From contig JAKQKF010000515.1 of assembly GCA_029560815.1 (NCBI GenBank), positions 1 to 20,736 of the forward strand: 20,736 nt of DNA, given 5' to 3'. Under the pieces are notes generated by a model. That model worked only from the letters and a program-made list of their open reading frames with translations. It was not told the DNA's origin and did no database searches. Both the position numbers and the translations under genes were made by a program. Source of the DNA: a bacterium. Its GTDB lineage: Bacteria; KSB1; UBA2214. This document shows, one piece after another, positions 1 through 7,629 of this stretch. How positions within the stretch are numbered: position 1 is the stretch's first letter; each line of letters starts with the position of its first letter.

Positions 1-188
1 ATCTCCGCCAGATCGGGCGCTATGCCCGCCGGATGGAGGTGCCGGATCTGCCCGAGCGGCTGCCCGATGCGGGCCTCCCCGGCGCAGACCGCCGCCACCG
101 TGAAAGAGGGGTGGTCGTGGAGCAGATGGAGAAAGTACTGGCCCACCATGCCGGTGGCACCGAGAACAGCAACGCGGATCTTGTCCAT
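1..188 (-). CDS. asd: Aspartate-semialdehyde dehydrogenase, N-terminal part (runs off the window)
   Basis: The enzyme reduces aspartyl phosphate to aspartate semialdehyde with NADPH, in the pathway to lysine/diaminopimelate, threonine and methionine. Only the first 62 codons are visible. They begin MDKIRVAVLGATGMVGQYFL, a Rossmann fold start with the GATGMVG nucleotide-binding loop at residues 10-16, followed by a helix and a second strand (FTVAAVCAG). The wording is closest to the archaeal-type (USG-1-like) Asd branch. The ATG at 186-188 is chosen because the conserved strand starts immediately after it; no good Shine-Dalgarno is visible. A promoter-like pair lies at 219-247. The catalytic Cys and His lie outside the window. 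Other Rossmann dehydrogenases with the same fold (for example ArgC) are less likely because of the GATGMVGQ wording. Confidence 0.8.
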   Translation of the reverse strand, partial: MDKIRVAVLGATGMVGQYFLHLLHDHPSFTVAAVCAGEARIGQPLGQIRHLHPAGIAPDLAE

Positions 189-218
189 GGCATAAATTCC
201 GGGAACGATTTTTCCATA

Positions 219-247
219 AAGATAAAGAAAGCCGGGGAGAAAAACAA
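219..247 (-). promoter_or_regulatory. Promoter of asd
   Basis: On the minus strand, TTGTTT (247-242) and TATCTT (224-219) are separated by exactly 17 bp. The same two hexamers with the same spacing occur upstream of the DUF2752 gene at 1373-1401. The predicted start would leave a leader of roughly 25 nt before the asd ATG at 188. Confidence 0.55.
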
Positions 248-364
248 GGGCGGAATGCGCTGCACGTCCCGGCCAAGGGAGCAGAGCTGATGGTTACTCT
301 ATTGCGGCCGGAGATGAGGGGTGGGCGCTGCTGCAGCGCAGCTCCAGACTGCATAGATACAACA

Positions 365-388
365 AAGGCCGGAGAGGGCTCCGGCCTT
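365..388 (-). terminator. Terminator after the PDZ gene
   Basis: A perfect 10-bp inverted repeat (AAGGCCGGAG / CTCCGGCCTT) with a 4-nt loop at 375-378 lies 28 bp past the stop of the PDZ gene. On the minus strand it is followed by a moderately T-rich tract (TGTTGTAT). It separates the PDZ gene from asd, which is read in the same direction. Confidence 0.6.
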
Positions 389-416
389 GATGGTGCTTTG
401 TTCCGGGCTGCTCCCG

Positions 417-1340
417 CTAATTCTTCTCCACCTCGATGTCGAGGTTGATCTTGAGATCCTCAAGCTCCTCCCGCAGCTCCTCGAGGTCTTCGCGCAGTTC
501 CTCCATGGTCTCCCGGCCGAACGGCCAGCCGCTCCCCTCCAGCTGGATGCGGAAATTCCTCTCCGGGCGCTCGGGCAGTTCCACCTTGACGCTCTGTGAT
601 TGTCCTTTGCGCAGGAAGGTGACCTCCTGCCCGGCGGCTTCGTTCTCCTCGATGGCGTCTGCGACCTCCTCCACCTTGCCCACCTTCTTGCCGTTGACGG
701 CGGTGATGACATCGCCCGCCTTCAGACCGGCAGCGGCCGCGGCGCTCTCTTCATCCACCCTGGTCACCAGCACCCCCTCACCCTCTCCGGTCTGGAAATA
801 TTCGGCGAGGTCACGATTCATCTCCTGCAGCTGCACCCCCATGCGACGGTTCTTCTGCATCCAGAAACCCTGCAGCGGCCGCAGCTCTTTCTGCCGCTCA
901 AAGCGTTTTCTCCTCTGGTCCGGCATCACCTGGACGTTCTCATCGCGTACAACCCGGCGTTCCTGCAGCACGGCGGTCAGAGTGATCTTTTTCTTTTCGC
1001 GCAGGACGAGAAGCTTCACTTCGTCGCCCGGCTTCATCTTGCGGACGTCGCGGGTCACGTCATCGGCATCGCGCACGGTCCGGTCCTGCAGCTTGATGAT
1101 GATGTCGTTTTCGCGCAAGCCCGCCTTGTCAGCGGGTCCGTCCTTGACCACCTCCTGGACGAGTGCGCCTTCTTTCTCGTCCCAGCCGCTCTCCTCACCG
1201 GCGTCGCTGAGGTAGACGCCCAGCCAGGCGCCACCTTTGACAACGACTCTGGTTTCGATCTGCTGGGCAGTGGCGGCGCCTGCGGCCAGGAGAATCCCAG
1301 CCAGCAGGGCGATCCCCGCCCGTTCATACCATCGTCTCAT
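417..1340 (-). CDS. Exported double-PDZ-domain protein without a protease domain
   Basis: This is a 307-residue protein. Residues 1-25 form a Sec-type signal peptide (basic MRRWYER, then a hydrophobic stretch ending ATA), so it should act in the periplasm or be exported. PDZ 1 spans about 39-125 (WLGVYL carboxylate-binding-type loop, then GPADKAGLRENDIIIKL). A basic linker covers about 126-165. PDZ 2 spans about 167-257 (MGVQLQE, then AAAAGLKAGDVITAVNG). The tail at 277-300 is a Glu/Leu/Arg heptad-like coiled coil. The PDZ domains resemble those of DegP/DegQ, but there is no trypsin-like domain and no Ser-protease motif, so a peptide-binding adaptor or scaffold is more likely than a protease. 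The start is supported by GGGAGG just upstream of the ATG. A TATAAT lies at 1366-1361 on the same strand, with no convincing -35. The target is unknown. Confidence 0.8.
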   Translation of the reverse strand: MRRWYERAGIALLAGILLAAGAATAQQIETRVVVKGGAWLGVYLSDAGEESGWDEKEGALVQEVVKDGPADKAGLRENDIIIKLQDRTVRDADDVTRDVRKMKPGDEVKLLVLREKKKITLTAVLQERRVVRDENVQVMPDQRRKRFERQKELRPLQGFWMQKNRRMGVQLQEMNRDLAEYFQTGEGEGVLVTRVDEESAAAAAGLKAGDVITAVNGKKVGKVEEVADAIEENEAAGQEVTFLRKGQSQSVKVELPERPERNFRIQLEGSGWPFGRETMEELREDLEELREELEDLKINLDIEVEKN

Positions 1341-1360
1341 ACGGCCTCCCGTGATTGAGT

Positions 1361-1366
1361 ATTATA
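1361..1366 (-). promoter_or_regulatory. Possible -10 element of the PDZ gene
   Basis: A perfect TATAAT reads on the minus strand 20 bp upstream of the PDZ start codon. The hexamer 17 bp further upstream (TGCGCT) does not resemble a -35, so this is only a candidate. The surrounding ATTATAAT is self-complementary, so the motif reads on both strands. Confidence 0.25.
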
Positions 1367-1372
1367 ATTCGC

Positions 1373-1401
1373 TTGTTTTTGACAGCGCAGCAGTGTATCT
1401 T
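1373..1401 (+). promoter_or_regulatory. Promoter of the DUF2752/isomerase unit
   Basis: TTGTTT (1373-1378), 17 bp, TATCTT (1396-1401). Both hexamers are identical to those of the asd promoter. The preceding TCGC is shared with the promoter at 2872. The -10 sits inside an inverted repeat (1390-1410) that could be an operator. Confidence 0.55.
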
Positions 1402-1433
1402 GCACACTGCGGCCAGGCCCGCAGCCGGGCCTG
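1390..1433 (+). promoter_or_regulatory. Two adjacent inverted repeats over the promoter and early leader
   Basis: The first repeat is GCAGTGT (1390-1396) with ACACTGC (1404-1410), 7 bp around a 7-nt centre, and it covers the predicted -10. The second is CAGGCCCG (1414-1421) with CGGGCCTG (1426-1433), 8 bp around CAGC, in the first bases of the predicted transcript. Neither is followed by a T-tract, so they are not intrinsic terminators. The first fits a repressor operator and the second an RNA leader hairpin. Both roles are inferred. Confidence 0.4.
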
Positions 1434-1477
1434 CGCCGGTTTTACCCTGTATATTCATCCTGCTGATATAAATACGT

Positions 1478-1897
1478 ATGAAGATTTCAATTCGTTCCAC
1501 AAAATTTTCAGATCTCGAGGTCGGCCTGCTTCTTCTCCTCGTCGGGCTGCTCGGGATGGCGGTCAGTCACTTCCTGCCGGGAGTTGTGGAGAGACTGCCC
1601 CGCTGCCTCTTCCGCGAATGGACGACTCTGCCCTGCCCCTCCTGCGGGGCGACCCATGCCGGCATTGCACTCAGCCATGCCCGTCTCTGGAGCGCCCTGC
1701 GCATCAACCCGTTCTTCACCCTCTTTTACCTTGGTATGGTCCTCGCGGCCGCCAATGCTCTGGCCGGGCTGCTCTTCGGCCGCAATCTGGCCCTGTCCTG
1801 GACCCTCTCCGGCAGGCGCCGCCTCCTTTTCACGCTGCTCATCGCGCTGCTGCTCAACTGGGCTTATCTGATTGCGCTCCGCTTCGGTGCGGCTTGA
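1478..1897 (+). CDS. DUF2752 small membrane protein
   Basis: A 139-residue protein with three hydrophobic segments at about 15-36, 79-101 and 115-135, so an inner-membrane protein. The DUF2752 hallmark is present: CPSCGATH at 53-60 with its CxxC pair, between the first two membrane segments, then a conserved INP (76-78) and LNW (126-128). The molecular function of the family is not known; the CxxC could bind metal or be redox active. It is the first gene after the promoter at 1373-1401, with a leader of about 70 nt. The ATG at 1478 is the only start that keeps the first membrane helix intact, but no clear Shine-Dalgarno precedes it. The next gene starts 97 bp downstream. Confidence 0.8.
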   Translation: MKISIRSTKFSDLEVGLLLLLVGLLGMAVSHFLPGVVERLPRCLFREWTTLPCPSCGATHAGIALSHARLWSALRINPFFTLFYLGMVLAAANALAGLLFGRNLALSWTLSGRRRLLFTLLIALLLNWAYLIALRFGAA

Positions 1898-1994
1898 ATT
1901 CCCGGCGCCGGCAGCCGAACGGGAACAAACCGCCGTCAAATGGGGTTTTGTAAGAAAGAGCTGCCGCAGGATCACTCGAGAGAGAGAAAGCACC

Positions 1995-2816
1995 GTGCTC
2001 ATCGGCTTCACCGTAGAAGGTTACAAGGAATGGCATCCCGCTGCGATCACTGCGGCCATGCGCCGCCTGGGCGTGAATTTCATTGAATTCAACCTTCGGA
2101 TCGTCGATGAGCTGGAGCGTGTCATCCCCCAGCTGCGGGGGGTGCGCACTGCCTTTCACCTCCCCATCACGGAGGAGGACGGCTGGGACTGCACAAGCGC
2201 CGACCGGACCGACGAGATCGACCGACTCGTCGCCATCCTGCAGAGCCACCATCGCCGGCTTGGCTTGACCCACTTTATCGCCCATCCGCCCGAATCCAAT
2301 CCCGATTCCCCGGCTTACCAGGCCAGCCTGGAGACCCTTTTTACCACAGTGGCACGGCTGCCGCTCCCCACCTTCTTCGAAAACGTGGTCACCACCTCGC
2401 CGGAGCAGATCCGCCTCTTTCTCACCGAGGCCCAAAAACGCCTGGGCGGACGCTACGCCGGCATGTGTTTCGATGCCGCCCACTTTATGATCAGCGGCCA
2501 GGATCCGGTGGAGCAGTTCCTCGCCTTCCGCGACGAAATCGGGGCCGTCCACCTCAGCGACTGCGTGGGGAATGAGGACAGCCATCTCCCCTTCGGCAGT
2601 GGAGGCGAACTGCCGGTCAAAAAGCTGCTGCGGGCGATGCGCCGGAGCGGCTATGACGGCAGCATCACCCTGGAAATCCGCCCCAAGCCGGGCGACGATC
2701 TTTTCGCTTTCATCGAGAGCTATATGCTTATGCTGCGCTGTTTTTCGCCCGGCCGCTACCTCGGCGCCCGGCTGCGCCTCTTCGCGATGCGTCATCTGCT
2801 GCGAAGGATGAAGTAA
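1995..2816 (+). CDS. Sugar-phosphate isomerase/epimerase-like TIM-barrel protein (AP_endonuc_2 fold)
   Basis: A 273-residue protein of the xylose-isomerase-like TIM-barrel superfamily. Metal-ligand positions typical of the fold are visible: Glu129 (FFEN), Asp160 and His163 (CFDAAHF), His186 (VHLSD) and Glu227 (LEIRP), each at the end of a predicted beta strand. The substrate cannot be told from the sequence; sugar-phosphate isomerases, epimerases and endonuclease IV relatives share this layout. Lack of the endonuclease IV zinc cluster favours a sugar enzyme. The GTG at 1995 is preferred because the first barrel strand (LIGFTVEGY) follows at once and a GAGAGAGAAAG tract precedes it. The frame is open upstream to a TTG at 1872, but that stretch overlaps the DUF2752 gene and reads as non-protein-like. 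The last 25 residues are basic and hydrophobic, beyond the usual barrel. It probably belongs to the DUF2752 transcription unit. Confidence 0.75.
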   Translation: MLIGFTVEGYKEWHPAAITAAMRRLGVNFIEFNLRIVDELERVIPQLRGVRTAFHLPITEEDGWDCTSADRTDEIDRLVAILQSHHRRLGLTHFIAHPPESNPDSPAYQASLETLFTTVARLPLPTFFENVVTTSPEQIRLFLTEAQKRLGGRYAGMCFDAAHFMISGQDPVEQFLAFRDEIGAVHLSDCVGNEDSHLPFGSGGELPVKKLLRAMRRSGYDGSITLEIRPKPGDDLFAFIESYMLMLRCFSPGRYLGARLRLFAMRHLLRRMK

Positions 2817-2871
2817 CCTGACCGGCTGGTACTATATATTGATGATATTGCGCTTATCGCATAAAAATCGC

Positions 2872-2900
2872 TTGCTTTTATCCGCTTGCGGCGTTACTTT
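2872..2900 (+). promoter_or_regulatory. Promoter of the trehalase-selB unit
   Basis: TTGCTT (2872-2877), 17 bp, TACTTT (2895-2900), preceded by ATCGC as at the DUF2752 and 14294 gene promoters. The predicted leader to the start codon at 3120 is about 210 nt. Confidence 0.55.
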
Positions 2901-3109
2901 CAATTAGAGGCTTCACTCTCTTTGAGCCGATCCCACATAGTAAAAAATGACTGAGACAAACCACACCCCCAAATTCCTTCGCTTCACCCACATCCTTGTA
3001 TTTCAGGATCCAGCGTCATTGCATGGACGGCATCATGGTGCACCCGCACCGCAAGTCTGCTGCGGCGTTCCGCCGGCAGCGTCTCAAGAGCAAAAGCACT
3101 CAAAAAAGT

Positions 3110-3113
3110 GAGG
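3110..3113 (+). promoter_or_regulatory. Ribosome binding site that sets the trehalase-like start
   Basis: GAGG sits 6 bp before the ATG at 3120. It overlaps the alternative in-frame GTG at 3108, which has no ribosome binding site of its own, so the ATG is preferred. Confidence 0.6.
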
Positions 3114-3119
3114 TTGGGA

Positions 3120-4271
3120 ATGAGTCAGAATTTTCATGCCATGATCCCAGAGATCAAATCGCGCATCAAGGAAGAGTGCGTGCGCGAGATGACTCAGGAT
3201 AACGAATCCCTCATCGGATTGCCCTATCCCTACGTCATCTCCGGCAAAGGTAAAACGGAAGCCCTTCATTACTGGGACACTTACTTCATCAATCTGGGAT
3301 TGCTGCGCATGCGCATGATCGACTATGCGCGCCATAATGTCGAAAACCTCATCTTTCTCCAGCGCAAATTCGGCTATGTGCCCGCCTCCAACGCCCGGGA
3401 TATGGTCGCTCACTCCCAACCCCCCTTTCTGCCCTGGATGGTGCGCGATATCTACCGCGCCACCGGCGAGAAGGAGTGGCTGCGCCGCATACTGCCCGAG
3501 GTGGTCCATGAATTCAAATTCTGGACCAGCAAGCCGCATACCACCCCGACCGGGCTTTACCGTTATCATCCGGCCAAAGAGGGGACGGATGATCCGGCCG
3601 TCCTGGCCATGGCCGAGTCGGGATGGATCGATTCGCCCCGCTTTACCGATCCGCGCAGCTTCAATGCCATCGACCTCAACGCCTTGCTCAGCCGCAACGC
3701 CAAGATGATCTACGACCTTCAGGTGGAGGCCGAAGGCCACGGCGACGAACAGCTCCTGCAAAAGAGCGCCGCCATGAAAAAGATGATGGAATTCTGCTGG
3801 GACGAGAGTGAAGGCTTTTATTTTGACAATAATTTCGAGAACAAGCAGCTGAGTCCGGTCAAGAGCATGGCCGGTTTCATGCCCCTCTTTGTCGAGATCG
3901 TCGACGAGACGCGCGCACAGCGCATCGCCAGCCACCTCAAGGATTTCACCGCACCCGGCGGCCTCACCCTGACCGATCAATCCTATGGCAAGACGAACTC
4001 GCTCTGGAACGCCCCGCTCATCCAGGCTCCCTTTGTCTACACCACCCTCAAAGGCTTGTGCGATTATGACTTTATGGAGGATGCCGCCGATATCGGCACC
4101 AACTGGCTCACCATGGTCCAGGAGAATTATGCCGCCACCGGCGAGCTCTGGTCCTGGTACAATGCCGCCGACCGCTCCGTCCGCCATCCCGACGGCATCG
4201 AAAACAGTCCCCTGCTCGCGCTGACCGCCGGGGTTTACGCCGAAATGGTCGACTGCCTGGGTCTGGACTAG
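3120..4271 (+). CDS. Trehalase-like (alpha/alpha)6-barrel glycosidase, cytoplasmic
   Basis: A 383-residue six-hairpin glycosidase closest to GH37 trehalase and its GH63-type relatives. Visible family blocks: ALHYWDTYF near 48-56, the helix GYVPASNARDMVAHSQPPFL near 84-103, AESGWIDSPRF at 165-175, and QSYGKTNSLWNAP near 293-305. QENYAATGE near 337-345 aligns with the segment that carries the general base in trehalase. No signal peptide is present, so it should act on an intracellular sugar such as trehalose, or on a related glycoside. It is shorter than the usual 500-550 residues. In family members the catalytic acid Asp directly follows GW in this motif; here that place is Ile170 and an Asp comes one residue later (171), so substrate or activity may differ. 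SelB follows after 22 bp, in the same unit. Confidence 0.7.
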   Translation: MSQNFHAMIPEIKSRIKEECVREMTQDNESLIGLPYPYVISGKGKTEALHYWDTYFINLGLLRMRMIDYARHNVENLIFLQRKFGYVPASNARDMVAHSQPPFLPWMVRDIYRATGEKEWLRRILPEVVHEFKFWTSKPHTTPTGLYRYHPAKEGTDDPAVLAMAESGWIDSPRFTDPRSFNAIDLNALLSRNAKMIYDLQVEAEGHGDEQLLQKSAAMKKMMEFCWDESEGFYFDNNFENKQLSPVKSMAGFMPLFVEIVDETRAQRIASHLKDFTAPGGLTLTDQSYGKTNSLWNAPLIQAPFVYTTLKGLCDYDFMEDAADIGTNWLTMVQENYAATGELWSWYNAADRSVRHPDGIENSPLLALTAGVYAEMVDCLGLD

Positions 4272-4293
4272 AGGGAGAGGGAAGCGTCCGACC

Positions 4294-6189
4294 ATGCCCA
4301 TCATCATCGGCACCGCCGGTCATATCGACCATGGCAAATCCGCCCTCGTCAAGGCCCTGACCGGAACCGACCCCGACCGCCTCGCTGAGGAGCACGAGCG
4401 CGGCATGACCATCGACCTGGGTTTCGCCTTTCTCAGCCCCGAGATCGCTCTTATCGATGTGCCCGGTCACGAAAAATTCATCAAAAACATGGTCGCCGGG
4501 GTGAGCACCATCGATCTCGCCATGCTGGTCGTCGCGGCCGACGACGGGGTTATGCCGCAGACCCGGGAACATCTCGACATTCTCTCGCTGCTGCGGCTGC
4601 AGCGCGGCTTGATCGTCCTCAGCAAGGTTGATCTGGTCGATGCGGAGCTGCTCGAACTCGTGCGCGAAGAGGTGCGCGAGGCGGTCAAGGGCACATTTCT
4701 CAGCGGCGCCCCGATTTTTGAGGTCTCGTCGCTCACGGGGCAGGGATTGCCGGCGCTGCGCGAGGCCCTGCTGGCCGCAGCGGCGGCGATGCCGATGCGG
4801 CCGGCGCGCGGCACTTTCTGGCTGCCGGTGGACCGCTCCTTCATCATCAAGGGATTCGGCACCGTGGTCACCGGCACGCTCCTCGCCGGCAGCGCGGCCG
4901 TGGGCGAAACTCTGGAGCTGCTCCCGGCCGGCCGCCCGGTCAAAATACGCGGCCTGCAGCAGCAGGGAAAAAGCGTCGAACGCGTGAGCAGCGGCTATCG
5001 CACCGCTGTCAATCTGCAAGCCATCAGCCGTGAGGAGGTGGGGCGCGGCGACGTCCTCGCCACGCCCGGGCAGTTCAAGGCTTCCCGGCTCATGGATGGC
5101 CGCCTGGATCTGCTCAAGAGCGCAAAGAAGGAGCTGCTCAACCGTGCGCGCGTCCGTCTCCACCTTGGCACCCGTGAGATTATGGCCCGCGTCAAGCTCC
5201 TCGACACCGAACGCCTCAAGCCCGGCACCTCCGCTCTCGTCCAGCTCCTTCTGGAAGAGCCCGCAGTCGCCATGCGCCGCGAGCCCTTTGTTGTGCGCCA
5301 CTATTCCCCCGCCTTCACCATCGGCGGCGGCATGGTTCTCGAGGCCGAAGCGGCCGTCCACCGCCGCTTCGACAAAAAAGTGCTTGAACATCTCAAGGCC
5401 CTCGAGCATCCCGATCCGATGGAGATGATCACCTCCGCCCTGCTATCCAATCCCTTCGCCCTGCAGAACGGTCAAGAGATCGCCGCGCGCTGCGGACTGG
5501 AGCAGGAGCAGACTGAAGCGCTGCTGGCCGGCGGCCTGGAGAGGGGGGAAATCCTCGCCTTCGGCGCCGGCGCCAAAAGCCTCTACGTCCACCGCGACGG
5601 CTTCGCCCAGCTCCAGGAGCTGCTTGAGTCATCACTTGAGGCCTTTCACAAACGTGAGCCCCTCAAGCCGGGCATGAGCAAAGCCGAGCTGCGGGCCCAG
5701 GCGGGCGGCGGGGTCGCGCCCAAACTCTTCGACCAGGCCCTGGCCGCCCTTGTGGCCGGGCAGCGCGTGCTGGAGCAGCCGCAGTGGGTCAAGCTCGCCG
5801 GCCACACCATCCGTCTCGGCGCTGCCGACGAAAAGATCGTGGAGCGCATCACTGCGCTGCTCGCCGCAGCCCCCTTCTCTCCCCCCGACGAAGCGGAACT
5901 CGGCCGGGAGCTGGGCCTCTCCGCCCATGAGCTCCGGCGCCTCCTCGGCGCGCTGCAGGGCATGGGGCGTATTTTCCGGCTCGAAGGCGATCTCTACTTC
6001 CTGCACAGCGCCCTGACTGAGGCCGACCGCCGTCTGCAAGAGTACGCCGCCGGCAGGGAGGAGATCTCAGTGAGCGAGTTCCGCGAACTGCTGGGCACAA
6101 CGCGCAAATATGCCGTGCCCCTGCTCAACTGGTTCGACCATACCGGCCGCACCGAACGCATCGGAGACAACCGCATCATCAACCGCTGA
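4294..6189 (+). CDS. selB: Selenocysteine-specific translation elongation factor SelB
   Basis: SelB binds GTP and selenocysteinyl-tRNA and delivers it to UGA codons followed by a SECIS hairpin. This 631-residue protein has the normal length and order. The GTPase domain has the P-loop AGHIDHGKS at 8-16, DVPGH at 55-59 and SKVD at 110-113 in place of the common TKxD/NKxD. Two beta-barrel domains lie at about 175-370, including [13 protein letters not shown], the EF-Tu domain 2 signature. Four winged-helix modules fill about 380-631. The last one, with [17 protein letters not shown] near 602-618, is the SECIS-binding module and is well preserved. A GAGGGAGAGGG tract precedes the ATG by about ten bases. 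It follows the trehalase-like gene by 22 bp; no functional link between them is evident. The presence of selB implies selA, selC and selD elsewhere in the genome. Confidence 0.95.
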   Translation: MPIIIGTAGHIDHGKSALVKALTGTDPDRLAEEHERGMTIDLGFAFLSPEIALIDVPGHEKFIKNMVAGVSTIDLAMLVVAADDGVMPQTREHLDILSLLRLQRGLIVLSKVDLVDAELLELVREEVREAVKGTFLSGAPIFEVSSLTGQGLPALREALLAAAAAMPMRPARGTFWLPVDRSFIIKGFGTVVTGTLLAGSAAVGETLELLPAGRPVKIRGLQQQGKSVERVSSGYRTAVNLQAISREEVGRGDVLATPGQFKASRLMDGRLDLLKSAKKELLNRARVRLHLGTREIMARVKLLDTERLKPGTSALVQLLLEEPAVAMRREPFVVRHYSPAFTIGGGMVLEAEAAVHRRFDKKVLEHLKALEHPDPMEMITSALLSNPFALQNGQEIAARCGLEQEQTEALLAGGLERGEILAFGAGAKSLYVHRDGFAQLQELLESSLEAFHKREPLKPGMSKAELRAQAGGGVAPKLFDQALAALVAGQRVLEQPQWVKLAGHTIRLGAADEKIVERITALLAAAPFSPPDEAELGRELGLSAHELRRLLGALQGMGRIFRLEGDLYFLHSALTEADRRLQEYAAGREEISVSEFRELLGTTRKYAVPLLNWFDHTGRTERIGDNRIINR

Positions 6190-6206
6190 CCGCCGCTTTT
6201 TTTGCC

Positions 6207-6235
6207 TTGCTTCTCAGCCGGGGATTATGTAAACT
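6207..6235 (+). promoter_or_regulatory. Promoter of the ATP-citrate lyase operon
   Basis: TTGCTT (6207-6212), 17 bp, TAAACT (6230-6235), preceded by C as in the other five sites. It begins 18 bp past the selB stop and leaves a leader of about 120 nt before the start codon at 6364. A T7 run at 6197-6203 lies just upstream but has no stem in front, so no terminator for selB is claimed. Confidence 0.5.
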
Positions 6236-6363
6236 ATCCGCTGAAAAACTACTCTCACAGAGGCCAACGAGAGAGAAGAAAAGAGGCCTGGCCATGCCCT
6301 TCCACTGAACTCCCCTCCTCTGTGCGAAAACCAATTCAATCTCAATAGAATCAGGCAGGCGTC

Positions 6364-7626
6364 ATGCAGATTTCCGGACTCAAGTACGGCGCGCAGCTGC
6401 TGGAACTGGTGGAGTTCCCCTATGCCCCCTTCCTCACTGCCGATGCCACCAAAGAGGAAATTCAGAACCTCCTCAATGCCCATAAAAAAATTGTTATCAA
6501 ACCTTTCTTCAGCGGCGGCGTCGGCAAAAAGGGAAAAGCCGGGTTGATCCGCATCGTTGACAACGTTCACGATGCCCTGCTGGCAAAGCGCGACCTCTAT
6601 TTTGCCACCCATCAATATGGATCCAAAAGCGTGGAGGCCAACGGCGTCACCTATGAGGCCTTCATCCCTTCGGAGATCGAAGTCTATTTCAGTATCACCG
6701 CCTCGACCCTGCACCGCAAACCGATCTTCACCATCAGCCCCTGGGGCGGCGTGGATATCGAATCCCTGCCCGAAGATAAAAAAAAGCTCACCTGGATCGA
6801 TCCTTTCATCGGCCTCAAATCCTTCGACGTCACCAACGCCCTCATGGACACCGGCTGCCCGGAGGCCTTTATCTCGCCTCTGGTGGCGAATCTGCCCAAA
6901 CTCTGGGGACTCTATGACAATTACGGCCTGACCACCCTGGAGCTCAATCCGATCCGTATGGCCCGGCAGGACAATCGCATCGTCCCGGTGGCCTGCGATC
7001 TCAAGGCCGCCTTTGATCAGGACAACCCCGCCTGGAAGCGCCTTGGCCTCCCCCGGACCGTCTTCCAGTCCGATATCACCCCTTTTGAGGCGCAGATCAA
7101 CCAGTTGCGCACCTATCAGGGTCAGAGCGACGTGCTCGAGCTCAATCCCACCGGCACGATCATCCCCTTCATGTTCGGGGGCGGCGCCAACTCGGCGGCC
7201 ACGGAGACCCTCGGCAGTTCCGCCATTTTCGCCTCGGATTTCGGCGGCAATCCGCCCTACGAAAAGATGTATGACATCGGCCGCATCGTCTTCAAGAGCT
7301 GGCTCAGCCGCGCCAACGTGCTGCTCATCATCGGCGGCAAAGCCAATAACACCGACATTTACGTCACTTTCAAAGGTATCTTTGATGCCCTGCGCGACCA
7401 TGTGGCCGCCCACGGCCCCCAGCCGGTCTACGTCGTGGTCGGCCGCGGCGGCCCCAATCTGATCAAGGGGATGTTTTACGCCAAGGATATCCTCGACACC
7501 CTCAAACTCCCCTACAAGATGTTCGGCTACGACACCTCGATGATCCAGGTGCTGGAGTACGCCAAGCGGATCGACCGGTGGTGGGCCGATAAGGGCAAAA
7601 AAGAATACGAAAAGAAGAAGGCGTGA
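6364..7626 (+). CDS. aclB: ATP-citrate lyase small subunit (ATP-grasp and citrate-binding)
   Basis: This 420-residue protein corresponds to the N-terminal part of animal ACLY, the plant ACLA subunit and the Chlorobium AclB subunit. It uses ATP to activate citrate, which the large subunit converts to acetyl-CoA and oxaloacetate. Residues about 1-245 form the ATP-grasp domain: KIVIKPFFSGGVGKKGKAGL at 42-61 and the metal-binding LELNPI at 192-197. Residues about 255-400 form the citrate-binding domain: FMFGGGANSA at 269-278, LLIIGGKANNTD at 320-331 (compare GGSIANFTN of ACLY) and RGGPN at 361-365, where Arg361 matches the citrate-binding arginine of ACLY. The sequence is clearly divergent from the animal and Chlorobium forms. 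AGGCAGG precedes the ATG. The large-subunit gene follows after 3 bp, so the two are probably translationally coupled. Subunit letters differ between organisms. Confidence 0.85.
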   Translation: MQISGLKYGAQLLELVEFPYAPFLTADATKEEIQNLLNAHKKIVIKPFFSGGVGKKGKAGLIRIVDNVHDALLAKRDLYFATHQYGSKSVEANGVTYEAFIPSEIEVYFSITASTLHRKPIFTISPWGGVDIESLPEDKKKLTWIDPFIGLKSFDVTNALMDTGCPEAFISPLVANLPKLWGLYDNYGLTTLELNPIRMARQDNRIVPVACDLKAAFDQDNPAWKRLGLPRTVFQSDITPFEAQINQLRTYQGQSDVLELNPTGTIIPFMFGGGANSAATETLGSSAIFASDFGGNPPYEKMYDIGRIVFKSWLSRANVLLIIGGKANNTDIYVTFKGIFDALRDHVAAHGPQPVYVVVGRGGPNLIKGMFYAKDILDTLKLPYKMFGYDTSMIQVLEYAKRIDRWWADKGKKEYEKKKA

Positions 7627-7629
7627 GCG

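Larger units (their letters stand above)
2817..3119. other. 303-bp intergenic region with promoter, AT-rich part and leader
   Basis: No gene is convincing here. The first 120 bp are clearly AT-richer than the rest of the window and hold the promoter at 2872-2900. Within it CGCTTGC occurs twice (from 2869 and from 2884). The remaining 210 bp would be an unusually long 5' leader of the trehalase-selB unit. I see only short complementary stretches in it (for example GTGC/GCAC around 3040) and no recognisable riboswitch. Confidence 0.6.

Noticed and set aside
1379..1384. Perfect TTGACA as -35 of the DUF2752 gene
   Set aside because: No -10 occurs at 16-18 bp; the TTGTTT six bases upstream pairs with TATCTT at exactly 17 bp and matches the other promoters.
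1872..1994. Upstream extension of the isomerase-like gene to a TTG start
   Set aside because: It overlaps the DUF2752 gene, the translation is basic and low in hydrophobic structure, and the barrel begins right at the GTG at 1995.
2996..3202. Possible 68-codon small gene before the trehalase-like gene
   Set aside because: The translation is basic and low in hydrophobic residues, there is no ribosome binding site, and it runs into the real gene in another frame.
6197..6203. T-run after selB as an intrinsic terminator
   Set aside because: I could not find a stem before it.
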